DNA of 41,856 nucleotides from Curtobacterium sp. GC_Cur_3 (GTDB taxonomy: Bacteria > Actinomycetota > Actinomycetes > Actinomycetales > Microbacteriaceae): assembly GCF_026544205.1 (NCBI RefSeq), contig NZ_JALNUI010000030.1, positions 1 through 41,856 of the forward strand. The letters are read 5' to 3'. This document shows, piece after piece, positions 1 through 7,425 of the stretch (the first letter of the stretch is position 1; every line of letters begins with the position of its first letter). Both the position numbers and the translations under genes were made by a program. The notes below the pieces were generated by a model. It worked only from the letters and a program-made list of their open reading frames with translations, did no database searches and had not been told where the DNA came from.

Positions 1-94
1 GTACGACCTCGACGGTGTCGCCCCACGCCCCAAGAGCACGGTCCTCAGCGAGGCCACGACAAGCTCGCTGTCGTACGACATCGACGGTGTCACC
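1..94. repeat. 22-bp imperfect direct repeat
   Basis: Bases 1-22 and 73-94 share GTACGAC-TCGACGGTGTC-CC with two mismatches, 72 bp apart. The repeat is in phase with the open frame described at 2-151, so it may be a repeated peptide motif. Confidence 0.5.
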
Positions 95-151
95 TGTTCC
101 GTCGCGCGGCTCCACCACAGCCTGGAGGCTCGGCTCGTCATCCACAGATGA
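2..151 (+). CDS. Possible C-terminal end of an unidentified protein (cut by window edge)
   Basis: An open frame enters from the left edge and stops at TGA 149-151, giving 49 residues. About 86% of its codons end in G or C, as in real genes here. The peptide holds two similar motifs, YDLDGV and SYDIDGV, caused by a 22-bp direct DNA repeat. I recognise no family. The competing reading is the 5' end of a minus-strand gene starting at a GTG near 145, but its codons end more often in A/T. With so little sequence the call is tentative. Confidence 0.35.
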   Translation, partial: YDLDGVAPRPKSTVLSEATTSSLSYDIDGVTCSVARLHHSLEARLVIHR

Positions 152-197
152 ACTACGGGCCGCCTCGTGGTCGCCCTGGGAACGCGATCGTGGAGTC

Positions 198-1154
198 ATG
201 CATGAACGAGTTCTGGCCGTCCCACTCATCCGAACGGCCCACCACGAGAGCGCCGAACGGCGAGCCCTGCAACGGCGTGCCCGTCGCGGTGAACTGCACG
301 TCGTCCGGCCGGGGGTGTTCGTCCCGGTCGATGCTCTTGAACAGCTCCTCCCGGAAGAACACCACGTCCTCCTGGCCCGGGCATCCGCGCCGTCGGTCCG
401 TCCTCCGCGGAGCTACTCCCACGCGACTGCCGCAGCGATCCACGGGATGCCGTTCGTCGAACCACCACCGAGTCGCCTGCAGGTCAGGGACCCTCGACGC
501 ACGCATCCTGACTCGACGACACTCCTGTTCGTGCGACCAGACACACCGGTGACCCAGACGAGTCGGTGGAGCGGACTGGAACCGACGTCGTCGACCACCT
601 TCTGCGGCGCATCGGTCACCTCGCTCGTACGGACGCTCGTCGATGTCGCTGCGACAGCGCCTGCGATCGCGTCGGTGCCGATGATCGACGCAGCACTCGG
701 CCGCAGACTCGTCCTGCCGGAGATGCTCGACGACGAGTTGACCGCCGTGGATCCGAAGGAGCATGCCCGGGCCGATCGAGCGGTCGCGATGGGGTCGCCG
801 CTGTCCGGCTCTCCAGCGGAGTCGATCGGACGCGTGCGCTTCCGCCAGGTCGGAGCGCCGGATCCCGTGCAGCAGCACGAGTTCGCCCGTCCCGGCGAAC
901 GGCACGCCGTCGTCGACTTCTGGTTCCCAGACCAGGGCGTCGTGGTCGAGATCGACGGGCGCGCCAAGTACGAGGACCCGGCAATGCTCGGCGGGTCCAC
1001 GACCGCCGACGCCCACTGGCAGGAGAAGCGGCGCGAGGACTTCCTCCGCTCGTTCCCCGAGGTCAGGTTCGTCGTCCGCTTCAGCTGGTCCGACCTGATG
1101 GACCTCGAGACCGTCCGGGCAGCGCTCGTCCGAGTAGGCATCCCATGTCGATGA
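198..1154 (+). CDS. AbiEi-like N-terminal protein with DUF559-type PD-(D/E)XK nuclease-like C-terminus
   Basis: 318 residues from the ATG at 198. The frame is open upstream, but the residues before this Met look like translated intergenic sequence. The N-terminal part (about residues 15-60, pattern LxRRARRGELHVVRPGVF) resembles the winged-helix domain of AbiEi-family antitoxins of type IV toxin-antitoxin systems. The C-terminal part contains VVDFWFPDQGVVVEIDGRAKY-like spacing: an Asp, then E-x-D-G-R-x-K, the pattern of a PD-(D/E)XK nuclease fold as in DUF559/Vsr-like domains. This combination is common as lone genes in actinobacteria. No partner toxin gene is adjacent, so a toxin-antitoxin role is not supported by context. 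Function is unknown; a nucleic-acid-related role is inferred from the fold only. Confidence 0.7.
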   Translation: MHERVLAVPLIRTAHHESAERRALQRRARRGELHVVRPGVFVPVDALEQLLPEEHHVLLARASAPSVRPPRSYSHATAAAIHGMPFVEPPPSRLQVRDPRRTHPDSTTLLFVRPDTPVTQTSRWSGLEPTSSTTFCGASVTSLVRTLVDVAATAPAIASVPMIDAALGRRLVLPEMLDDELTAVDPKEHARADRAVAMGSPLSGSPAESIGRVRFRQVGAPDPVQQHEFARPGERHAVVDFWFPDQGVVVEIDGRAKYEDPAMLGGSTTADAHWQEKRREDFLRSFPEVRFVVRFSWSDLMDLETVRAALVRVGIPCR

Positions 1155-1235
1155 CCAGCCCGCGCCGCCCGGCCTCCGCGACGTCGTCGAGCGCGTGTTC
1201 TGGAGCCATCCAGCGACCCTCCCACGTGCTCGGCG

Positions 1236-1241
1236 TAGCGT
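1236..1241 (+). promoter_or_regulatory. -10 hexamer TAGCGT, leaderless start of the EcsC-like gene
   Basis: TAGCGT lies exactly 6 nt before the ATG at 1248, and no Shine-Dalgarno sequence fits between. This is the actinobacterial TANNNT -10 placed so that transcription would start at or next to the start codon. Confidence 0.55.
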
Positions 1242-1247
1242 TGCGGC

Positions 1248-2132
1248 ATGGCCCCGAAGCAGAACAACCGGTCGGACCAGCGGGACCAGGCGATCATCCC
1301 CCTGCCCTCCGCGCCGATCGACCACACCAACCCCAAGCCCGACGTCCCCACCACCACCAAGGGCTGGGCCAAGATGCTCGACCGTGTGATCGACGTCCAG
1401 CGCCCCGTCGTCATCGCGCACGTCAACGCCGTACGACGTCGACACCCGAACGCCTCGCCCGCCGAGATCATCCAGATCCTCGAGCGGCAGTACCTCGCGG
1501 CGGTGACGACCGGCGGCGCTGCAGTGGGTGCAAGTGCAGTCGTCCCGGGCATCGGCATGGTGGCGAGCTTCGGGCTCAGCGGCGCGGAGACGATCGGCTT
1601 CCTCGAGACCACGGCGCTGTTCGCCCAGTCGGTGACCGAGGTGCACGGCATCGCCCTCGACGACCCGGAGCGCTCGCGCACACTCGTCATGGCGATGATC
1701 CTCGGCGCGCCGGGCACACAGCTCATCAAGCAGCTCGCGGGCCAGGCAGCCGGCGGGCAGGTCAGGACGGCCTTCTGGGGCGAGATGGTGGCGTCGTCGC
1801 TGCCCAAGCAGGCAGTCAGCGGGATCGGCAAGCAGATCCGCGACTCCTTCATCAAGCGCTTCGTGGCCCGTCAGGGCACCTCGATGCTCGGGCGGGCGCT
1901 GCCCTTCGGCATCGGAGCAGCGGTCGGCGGCATCGGCAACCACGCACTCGGGCGCAAGGTGATCCAGGCCTCGCGCGAGGGCTTCGGGCTCCCGCCGACG
2001 CAGTTCCCGATGATCCTCGACCAGAAGGCCCCGAAGCAGCTCGGCCGCGGACTCCCCTGGCGTCGCAAGGACAAGCAGGACGAGGCCGAGGACACCGGCG
2101 ACCAGCAGCGGCGGTCCGGCACCGCGCTCTGA
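1248..2132 (+). CDS. EcsC-like conserved protein
   Basis: 294 residues, starting at an ATG with a leaderless-type promoter. The N-terminus is polar. Residues about 85-165 form a Gly/Ala-rich hydrophobic stretch (GGAAVGASAVVPGIG, then ASFGLSGAETIGFLE) resembling the EcsC family, whose members carry short hydrophobic helices and have no assigned enzymatic role. A second Gly-rich stretch (residues about 220-240) follows. The C-terminus is highly charged (RRKDKQDEAED). It is a single-gene unit closed by a strong hairpin at 2147-2188. Membrane association is inferred from the hydrophobic segments. EcsC membership is a weak pattern match. Confidence 0.6.
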   Translation: MAPKQNNRSDQRDQAIIPLPSAPIDHTNPKPDVPTTTKGWAKMLDRVIDVQRPVVIAHVNAVRRRHPNASPAEIIQILERQYLAAVTTGGAAVGASAVVPGIGMVASFGLSGAETIGFLETTALFAQSVTEVHGIALDDPERSRTLVMAMILGAPGTQLIKQLAGQAAGGQVRTAFWGEMVASSLPKQAVSGIGKQIRDSFIKRFVARQGTSMLGRALPFGIGAAVGGIGNHALGRKVIQASREGFGLPPTQFPMILDQKAPKQLGRGLPWRRKDKQDEAEDTGDQQRRSGTAL

Positions 2133-2146
2133 GCGCACCCCCGACC

Positions 2147-2188
2147 GGACGGGAGGCCCGTGGCGGACCCGCCACGCGCCTCCCGTCC
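2147..2188. terminator. Long two-part hairpin after the EcsC-like gene
   Basis: Outer arms GGACGGGAGGC / GCCTCCCGTCC (11 bp) and inner arms GTGGCGG / CCGCCAC (7 bp) are separated by 2-nt bulges. It lies 14 nt after the EcsC-like stop and faces the ChaB stop at 2276, so it can serve both strands. There is no T-tract, as usual in high-GC genomes. Confidence 0.75.
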
Positions 2189-2275
2189 GCCGTCAGGTCG
2201 GCAGGGCCGACACCAAGCGGGACTGTCAGGTCACCAACACCGGCACGAAGCGCGACCGGCAGCGAGCGGGACCGC

Positions 2276-2668
2276 TCAGCGCCGCGCCTTCGCGGTCGCC
2301 CGCGCGTTGGCCTTCTTGATCGCCTCGACCAGTTCGTCCTTCTTCATGGAGGACCGCCCGCTGATCTCGAGCCGCTTCGCCACGTCCATCAGGTGTGCCT
2401 TCGACGCGTTGGCGTCGACTCCGTCCTCGGTCGTGCCGGAGCCGCGCGTGCCGGCAGCACCGGAGTCCGACGGCCCGGCGGACTCCTTCTCCTCCCAGTG
2501 GTCGCCGACCTTCTCGTACTCGTGCTTGACGGCCGCGAAGGCGGTGCGGTGCGCCCGCTCCCCCTCGCCGTACGTCTCGTTCGCCGAGTCGAGCGTCTTC
2601 GCGTAGATCTCCTGCGCGTGCTCCGGCGACCGCTGCAGGGTGCTCGGGATCTCGTCCTTCGCTGGCAT
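2276..2668 (-). CDS. chaB: ChaB family protein with C-terminal Rho-N/SAP-like helical domain
   Basis: 130 residues. I chose the ATG at 2668 because a perfect GAGGAGG Shine-Dalgarno sequence lies just upstream and the protein then begins MPAKDEIPSTL, the typical ChaB N-terminus; 26 further in-frame upstream residues do not look coding. Residues 1-65 match ChaB (LPxxLQRSPEHAQEIYxKTLDSA, then FAAVKHEYEKVGDHW). Residues about 65-90 are a Gly/Ser/Thr linker. Residues about 92-125 (KAHLMDVAKRLEISGRSSMK, then KKDELVEAIKKAN) resemble the small helical domain of Rho N-termini and SAP proteins, which binds nucleic acid. ChaB's own function is poorly defined. Divergent from the aldo/keto reductase. Confidence 0.85.
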   Translation of the reverse strand: MPAKDEIPSTLQRSPEHAQEIYAKTLDSANETYGEGERAHRTAFAAVKHEYEKVGDHWEEKESAGPSDSGAAGTRGSGTTEDGVDANASKAHLMDVAKRLEISGRSSMKKDELVEAIKKANARATAKARR

Positions 2669-2732
2669 GTGTCCTCCTCGGGTCACCGTCACCGGTACTC
2701 GCAGGGCCTGGCAGCGCTCGGAGAGGAGCGGG

Positions 2733-2738
2733 TAGACC
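2733..2738 (+). promoter_or_regulatory. Possible -10 (TAGACC) of the aldo/keto reductase gene
   Basis: TAGACC sits 6 nt before the ATG at 2745, in the same geometry as the other leaderless starts here but lacking the final T. The only AGGAG upstream is about 18 nt away, too far to act as a ribosome site. Confidence 0.35.
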
Positions 2739-2744
2739 AGACCC

Positions 2745-3716
2745 ATGGACTACACACACCTCGGACGGACAGGGTTGTCGGTGTCACGAGCAGTGCTCGG
2801 CACCATGAACTTCGGACCGGAGACCAGCGAGGACGACTCGCACGCGATCATGGACCGGGCCCACGAGCTCGGCGTGAACTTCTTCGACACCGCCAACGGC
2901 TACGGCGGCTCGGTGGGCAAGGGCGCCACCGAGGAGATCATCGGCCGCTGGTTCGCCAAGGGCGGTGGCCGCCGCGAGAAGACGGTGCTGGCCACGAAGG
3001 TCTACGGCGAGATGATCGAGTGGCCGAACGGCGGCAAGCTCTCGGCGTACAACATCCGGCAGTCGCTGGATGCCAGCCTTCGTCGTCTGCAGACCGACCA
3101 CATCGACCTCTTCCAGATGCACCACGTCGACCGGGACACCCCGTGGGACGAGATCTGGCAGGCCATGGAGCTCGCCGTCGCCCAGGGCAAGGTGCTCTAC
3201 GTCGGCTCGTCGAACTTCGCGGGTTGGCACATCGCCCAGGCGCAAGAGGCAGCGAAGCACCGCAACTTCCTCGGCCTCGTCAGCGAGCAGTCGATCTACA
3301 ACCTCGTCGTCCGCGACGTCGAGCGCGAGGTCCTGCCCTCCGCCCGCCACTACGGCCTCGGCCTGATCCCGTGGTCCCCGCTGCAGGGCGGCCTGCTCGG
3401 CGGCATCATCGAGAAGACCGAGCAGGGCTCGCGTCGCCTCAGCGGCCGAAGCGCCGAGTACGTCGAGGGCCACCGCGACCAGCTCACGGCGTACGAGGCC
3501 CTCGCGAAGGACCTCGGCCACACCCCGGGCGAGCTCGCGCTGGCCTGGCTGCTGCACCAGCCGGGCGTCACCGCTCCGATCACGGGTCCGCGCACGATGG
3601 AGCAGTGGGAGTCGGCCGTCCGTGCGACGGACATCCGCCTCGACGACGCGGCGCTCGCGCGCCTCGACGAGCTGTTCCCCGGCCACAAGACGTCGCCGGA
3701 GGACTTCGCCTGGTGA
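2745..3716 (+). CDS. Aldo/keto reductase
   Basis: 323 residues, full length for a single-domain NADPH-dependent aldo/keto reductase (TIM barrel). The catalytic tetrad is visible: Asp48 and Tyr53 in NFFDTANGYG, Lys85 in ATKVYG, His126 in LFQMHHVD. The C-terminal cofactor region is present (GVTAPITGPRTMEQWE, residues about 280-295). The start MDYTHLGRTGLSVS is typical of the family branch related to general stress protein 69 and YghZ-like reductases. It reduces carbonyl compounds; the physiological substrate cannot be read from sequence. It is monocistronic, divergent from chaB and closed by the hairpin at 3734-3770. Confidence 0.92.
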   Translation: MDYTHLGRTGLSVSRAVLGTMNFGPETSEDDSHAIMDRAHELGVNFFDTANGYGGSVGKGATEEIIGRWFAKGGGRREKTVLATKVYGEMIEWPNGGKLSAYNIRQSLDASLRRLQTDHIDLFQMHHVDRDTPWDEIWQAMELAVAQGKVLYVGSSNFAGWHIAQAQEAAKHRNFLGLVSEQSIYNLVVRDVEREVLPSARHYGLGLIPWSPLQGGLLGGIIEKTEQGSRRLSGRSAEYVEGHRDQLTAYEALAKDLGHTPGELALAWLLHQPGVTAPITGPRTMEQWESAVRATDIRLDDAALARLDELFPGHKTSPEDFAW

Positions 3717-3733
3717 CCTGAGGAACCCAGCCT

Positions 3734-3770
3734 GGAGGCCCGGTGCGCGTCCGACGCGCACCGGGCCTCC
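3734..3770. terminator. 17-bp stem bidirectional terminator
   Basis: GGAGGCCCGGTGCGCGT pairs perfectly with ACGCGCACCGGGCCTCC around a CCG loop. It sits between the converging aldo/keto reductase and tyrosine phosphatase stops. Confidence 0.85.
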
Positions 3771-3790
3771 GCCATGTGGTCACGCGGACG

Positions 3791-4444
3791 TCAGAGCGCG
3801 GCGACCTGAGCGTCGGACAGGCCGATCTCCCGGAGGTACGCGGCGACGCTCCCCCACCGGTGCTCGACGTGCCTGATGACCGTCGTCATGGTCTCGGGCA
3901 CGCAGCGTTGCGCCACCGCGGTGGCTTCGGGGTCGGTGCTCACGGCGCGCTCGGCCGCGAACCGGTCGACGAGCGCGGCGCCACTCGCGGCGTAGTCGGT
4001 CCCGATGCGCTCGAGCGACGCTCCCCACAGCCGTGCGAGCAGCGCGCTGACGACCCCGGTGCGGTCCTTCCCGGCTGAACAGCAGACGAGCACGTCCCCG
4101 TCAGCCGAGCCGATCGCGCCGAGGGCCGCAGCGATGCCGTGCGCGTGTCGGTCGAGCCAGTCGACGTACTGGTCCTCGAGCTGCACTGCCTGAGCGGCGG
4201 ACTCGACCGTCCACGGGTCGAACAGCGGCACGTTCCGGTACCCGTCCGAGCCGGCGAGGGGGTGCGCGACCGCACGGACCTCGTCCTCGCGGCGGAGGTC
4301 GACGACGGCGACCAGCCCCGACGGGTACGCCGACGCCGGCACCCCGGGCTCCGTGGCCGCGCGGTACGCGGTCCGCGCCCGGTGGTCCTGCAACCCGGCG
4401 CCGCCGACCTCCCGCAGGTTGAGCACCCTCGACGGCGTCGTCAT
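3791..4444 (-). CDS. Tyrosine-protein phosphatase (PtpB-like, CX5R P-loop)
   Basis: 217 residues. The ATG at 4444 is chosen because GGGAGGG precedes it and the protein then starts directly at the NLREVGG motif typical of the family. The P-loop is CSAGKDRTG, with nucleophile Cys122 and Arg128. AVVDLRREDE (residues 46-55) is the conserved DLR segment. The family is the MptpB/PtpB-like tyrosine (and lipid) phosphatases found in actinobacteria and fungi. Oddity: the residue before the nucleophile, normally His (HCxxGKDRTG), is Cys121, giving two adjacent cysteines. No signal peptide is seen, so it is probably cytoplasmic unless exported by another route. Substrate unknown. Confidence 0.85.
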   Translation of the reverse strand: MTTPSRVLNLREVGGAGLQDHRARTAYRAATEPGVPASAYPSGLVAVVDLRREDEVRAVAHPLAGSDGYRNVPLFDPWTVESAAQAVQLEDQYVDWLDRHAHGIAAALGAIGSADGDVLVCCSAGKDRTGVVSALLARLWGASLERIGTDYAASGAALVDRFAAERAVSTDPEATAVAQRCVPETMTTVIRHVEHRWGSVAAYLREIGLSDAQVAAL

Positions 4445-4588
4445 GCGCCCACCCTCCCACGCGGCGGACGGAGGCACGCGGCGACGACGCACCGAAGCGA
4501 CGCAGCACCGTGCGCCTCCGCTCAGCCCGTGCGAGCTTCCCCACCCCGTGCGACCTCATGGCCCGGCACGGAGTGCCCAACCTCGCAC

Positions 4589-4655
4589 CACGCACCAGCA
4601 ACACCCACGCGCGAACACGCCCACGCACCAGCAACACCCACGCACCAGCAGCACC
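4589..4655. repeat. Short direct repeats in the spacer between the phosphatase and amt genes
   Basis: A 22-bp sequence (CACGCACCAGCAACACCCAC plus GC) occurs at 4589-4610 and again at 4622-4643, and a partial third copy starts at 4638. The whole 4445-4663 spacer is low-complexity CA/CG sequence with no credible gene. Confidence 0.7.
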
Positions 4656-4663
4656 CCCACACG

Positions 4664-4699
4664 CCGACGGCCCCCACGCCGGAGCGCGGGGGCCGTCGG
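4664..4699 (-). terminator. Terminator hairpin of amt
   Basis: CCGACGGCCCCC at 4664-4675 pairs with GGGGGCCGTCGG at 4688-4699 (12-bp stem, 12-nt loop), 17 nt beyond the amt stop. Confidence 0.8.
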
Positions 4700-4715
4700 G
4701 CCGAGCGGGGTGGAG

Positions 4716-5990
4716 CTACCGGACGGAGACCGGGGTGCTGTCCTCCTGGTCGTAGAGGACGTAGCCCTCTTCGCCGTGGACCGCGGTGTCGATGCCGGCG
4801 ACCTCGTCCTCGGTCTTCACGCGGAAGCCGATCGTCTTCTCGATGACGAAGCCGATGATGAAGGCCAGGACGAACGAGTACGCACCGACGGCACCGGCCG
4901 CTGCGGCCTGCTTGCCGAGCTGCGCGAACGAGCCGGAGTAGATCAGGCCGGTGTCGTTGGCGAAGAAGCCGAGGAACAGCGTCCCGAAGATGCCGCCGAC
5001 CAGGTGCACGCCGACCACGTCGAGCGAGTCGTCGAAGCCGAGGCGGTACTTCCAGTCGATGGCGAAGCAGCAGATGATGCCCGCGAGGAAGCCGAGCACG
5101 ATGCCCCACCCGGGCGTCAGGTTGGCGCAGGCCGGGGTGATCGCGACGAGGCCGGTGACGGCACCCGAGGCGGCACCGACGGACGTGGCCTTGCCGTCGC
5201 GGAGCTTCTCGATGAGCAGCCAGCCGAGGATCGCGGCGGCCGGGGCGGCGAGCGTGTTCACCCAGGCGATGGACGCGATGCCGTCAGCGGCACCCTCGGA
5301 CCCGGCGTTGAAGCCGAACCAGCCGAACCAGAGGATCGCGGCACCGAGGAGGACGAAGGGCGGGTTGTGCGGCTTGTGCGCACCCTTGGCGAACCCGACG
5401 CGCTTGCCGAGGACGATCGCCAGGGCGAGGCCCGCTGCACCGGCGTTGATGTGCACCGCGGTGCCACCGGCGAAGTCGATGACGCCCCACGTGGCAGCCC
5501 AGCCGGAGGTCAGGTTGAAGACCCACGAGGCGACGGGGAAGTAGACGACCGTGACCCAGACACCGGCGAAGACCATCCACGCGCCGAACTTGGCACGGTC
5601 GGCGATCGCACCGGAGATGAGCGCGACCGTGATGATCGCGAACGTGGCCTGGAAGCCGACGAAGGCCATCGAGGGGTAGGCGGCGTCGATCTTCGAGGCC
5701 TTGGCCTCCTCGAACGCCTGGCCGAGGCCGAGCTGGTTCCAGTCGATGCTGAAGAACCCGACGACGCCGGAGATCGCGGTGTGGTCGCCGGGGTTGGCGA
5801 ACGCGATCGCGTAGCCGTAGAGCACCCAGAGGACGCTCACGAGCGCGATCGCTCCGAAGGACATCATCATCATGCTGATGACGGACTTGGCCTTCACCAG
5901 TCCGCCGTAGAAGAACGCCAGGCCTGGTGTCATGAACAACACCAGTGCCGCCATCACCAACACGAACGTCGTGTTGCCCTGATCAAGCAT
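4716..5990 (-). CDS. amt: Ammonium transporter, Amt family
   Basis: 424 residues, the usual Amt length, predicted as about 11 membrane helices with the N-terminus outside. Diagnostic segments: FMTPGLAFFYGGLVK near the N-terminus, then FAGVWVTVVYFPVASWVF, DFAGGTAVHINAGAAGLALA with the first pore His, and GVHLVGGIFGTLFLGFFA with the second pore His. It conducts ammonium into the cell under nitrogen limitation. The ATG at 5990 has GAGAGGTGAG as ribosome site. Upstream is a tandem GlnR-type site (6095-6132), which suggests nitrogen control. The usual companions glnK and glnD are not next to it; the downstream neighbour is the phosphatase beyond a terminator. The cytoplasmic C-terminal tail (KTEDEVAGIDTAVHGEEGY) is intact. 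Confidence 0.95.
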   Translation of the reverse strand: MLDQGNTTFVLVMAALVLFMTPGLAFFYGGLVKAKSVISMMMMSFGAIALVSVLWVLYGYAIAFANPGDHTAISGVVGFFSIDWNQLGLGQAFEEAKASKIDAAYPSMAFVGFQATFAIITVALISGAIADRAKFGAWMVFAGVWVTVVYFPVASWVFNLTSGWAATWGVIDFAGGTAVHINAGAAGLALAIVLGKRVGFAKGAHKPHNPPFVLLGAAILWFGWFGFNAGSEGAADGIASIAWVNTLAAPAAAILGWLLIEKLRDGKATSVGAASGAVTGLVAITPACANLTPGWGIVLGFLAGIICCFAIDWKYRLGFDDSLDVVGVHLVGGIFGTLFLGFFANDTGLIYSGSFAQLGKQAAAAGAVGAYSFVLAFIIGFVIEKTIGFRVKTEDEVAGIDTAVHGEEGYVLYDQEDSTPVSVR

Positions 5991-6094
5991 GTCTCACCTC
6001 TCGGTTGCAGTGCGGTTTCCACGTCGGCGGTGCTTGCTGTGCAACGGGGACCGACCGTGTCCGCCTCGGGTAGGACAGAGTCTGGCGACGTGGT

Positions 6095-6132
6095 GTTTCA
6101 CAGGGGAACGCAGCGTGTTTCGCGGGTGTAAC
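6095..6132 (-). promoter_or_regulatory. Tandem GlnR-type operator upstream of amt
   Basis: Read toward amt, the sequence is GTTAC-N6-GAAAC (6132 to 6117), then N6, CGTTC, N6, GAAAC (to 6095). The first half-site pair matches the actinobacterial GlnR consensus gTnAc-n6-GaAAc exactly. The second keeps the GAAAC box at a perfect 22-bp spacing, with a degenerate first box. GlnR is the activator of amt genes in actinobacteria. It lies 105-142 bp before the amt start, where an activator would bind. Confidence 0.7.
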
Positions 6133-6224
6133 GCGATGCGCCCCCGTGTAAACGTCGTGTTACCGGCAGGCAGGAAAGCGCACCGCACCGGCCGGGAGGC
6201 TCCCCCCGGCCCCGCCCCGCCACC

Positions 6225-6304
6225 GTCCGCAGCGCGGGTCGCTCAGTCCGCAGCGCGGGTCGCTCAGTCCGCAGCGCGCGTGGCTCAGTCCGCGGCGCGG
6301 GTCA
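6225..6304. repeat. 21-bp tandem repeat copying the 3' end of zapE
   Basis: Units at 6225-6245, 6246-6266 and 6267-6287, plus a partial unit at 6288-6304 inside the gene, share GTCCGC(A/G)GCGCG(G/C)GT. On the minus strand each unit reads as the last zapE codons plus TGA (TRAAD-stop), so the end of the gene has been reiterated about three times into the spacer. Confidence 0.85.
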
Positions 6305-7331
6305 GGGCGACGACGCGGCTCGCGGCACGCAGGTACTTCTTGCGGTACCCGCCGTCGAGCATCGACTCGGGGTACACCTGATCGAGCGGCGTCCCCGACG
6401 CGACGATCCGCACCTGGGCGTCGTACAGCCGGTCGACGAGCGCCACCCAGCGCAGCGCGTCGGTCTGGTCGCGGAACTCGGCCACGTCGGTCAGTCCGAC
6501 GGCGTCGAGCCCCTCGACCAGCGCGACGTACTTCGAGGGGTGCACCGATGCCAGGTGGGCCACGACGGACCGGAAGTCGTCCTGCGTGACGCGAGCGGGG
6601 CCTCCCGGCAGTTCGGCGGCGACGTCGGACACGACGCGAGCCGACTCGTCAACGGCCCGTCGGCGGAAGTCGAGACCGTCGATGCGCATCGTGTCGAACC
6701 TGTCGGACATCGCCTGGATCTCGCGGAGGAAGTCCTGCGCGGCGAAGCGGCCCTCGCCGAGGGCGCCGGGCGGCGTGTTCGACGTGGCGGCGAAGCGGGT
6801 GCCGGAGTCGCTGAGCTCCCGGATCAGCCGCGTCATCACCATCGTGTCGCCCGGGTCGTCGAGCTCGAACTCGTCGATGCACACGAGCGAGGTCCCGCGG
6901 AGCAGGTCCACCGTGCCCTGGAAGCCGAGCGCGCCGACGAGCGCGGTGTACTCGATGAACGTGCCGAACGTCTTGCGCCCGGGCTCCGCGTGGTACGCCG
7001 CGGCGAGCAGGTGGGTCTTGCCGACACCGAACCCGCCGTCGAGGTAGACCCCCGACGTCGTCGGCGTCTCCGGCGACGACGAGCGCCGGCGCCCGAACAA
7101 CCCGCGCTTCGCCGGCTCCGGGCGCGTGGCCACGAACGCGGCGACGGCGTCCCGGACGTCGGCCTGCGACGGGTAGTCCGCGTCCGGGCGGTAGGAGTCG
7201 AACGACGCGTCCGTGAACTGGGGCGGGGGCACCAGCGCCGCGGCCATCTGCTGCGGCGACACCTGCGGGTCACGGTCGACGAGGTGCTGGGGCAATGGGT
7301 GCCTTCCGGGAAGGGTGTCGTGCGAGGTCAC
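6285..7331 (-). CDS. zapE: Cell division protein ZapE (AFG1-like ATPase)
   Basis: 348 residues. P-loop ATPase with Walker [11 protein letters not shown] (residues 99-108, Lys105) and Walker [11 protein letters not shown] (Asp153, Glu154); sensor region [10 protein letters not shown] follows. The family (AFG1/LACE1 in mitochondria, ZapE in proteobacteria) includes a divisome-associated ATPase that modulates FtsZ rings; the role in actinobacteria is inferred. It starts at GTG 7331. The upstream TACTGT at 7346-7351 would give an mRNA with only about 7 nt before the start. No good Shine-Dalgarno sequence is seen. An Arg/Ser-rich insertion (residues 76-90) separates the N-terminal arm from the ATPase core. 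The 3' end is part of a tandem repeat. Divergent from sseA. Confidence 0.88.
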   Translation of the reverse strand: MTSHDTLPGRHPLPQHLVDRDPQVSPQQMAAALVPPPQFTDASFDSYRPDADYPSQADVRDAVAAFVATRPEPAKRGLFGRRRSSSPETPTTSGVYLDGGFGVGKTHLLAAAYHAEPGRKTFGTFIEYTALVGALGFQGTVDLLRGTSLVCIDEFELDDPGDTMVMTRLIRELSDSGTRFAATSNTPPGALGEGRFAAQDFLREIQAMSDRFDTMRIDGLDFRRRAVDESARVVSDVAAELPGGPARVTQDDFRSVVAHLASVHPSKYVALVEGLDAVGLTDVAEFRDQTDALRWVALVDRLYDAQVRIVASGTPLDQVYPESMLDGGYRKKYLRAASRVVALTRAAD

Positions 7332-7425
7332 GTTGCACCGGGGTGACAGTACGTCCGCGTACCGTTGCTCCCGACGCCGAGCACCGATCCTAGTCCGGCG
7401 CCACCACGCTCAAGGAGGCCCCCCG

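Noticed and set aside
95..145. A divergent minus-strand gene starting at GTG near 145
   Set aside because: The frame is open to the edge but uses many codons ending in A/T, unlike genes here; the plus-strand frame fits better. Not fully excluded.
4353..6131. A 592-codon plus-strand frame opposite amt
   Set aside because: Antisense shadow of amt; Asp/Glu/Arg-rich with no domain.
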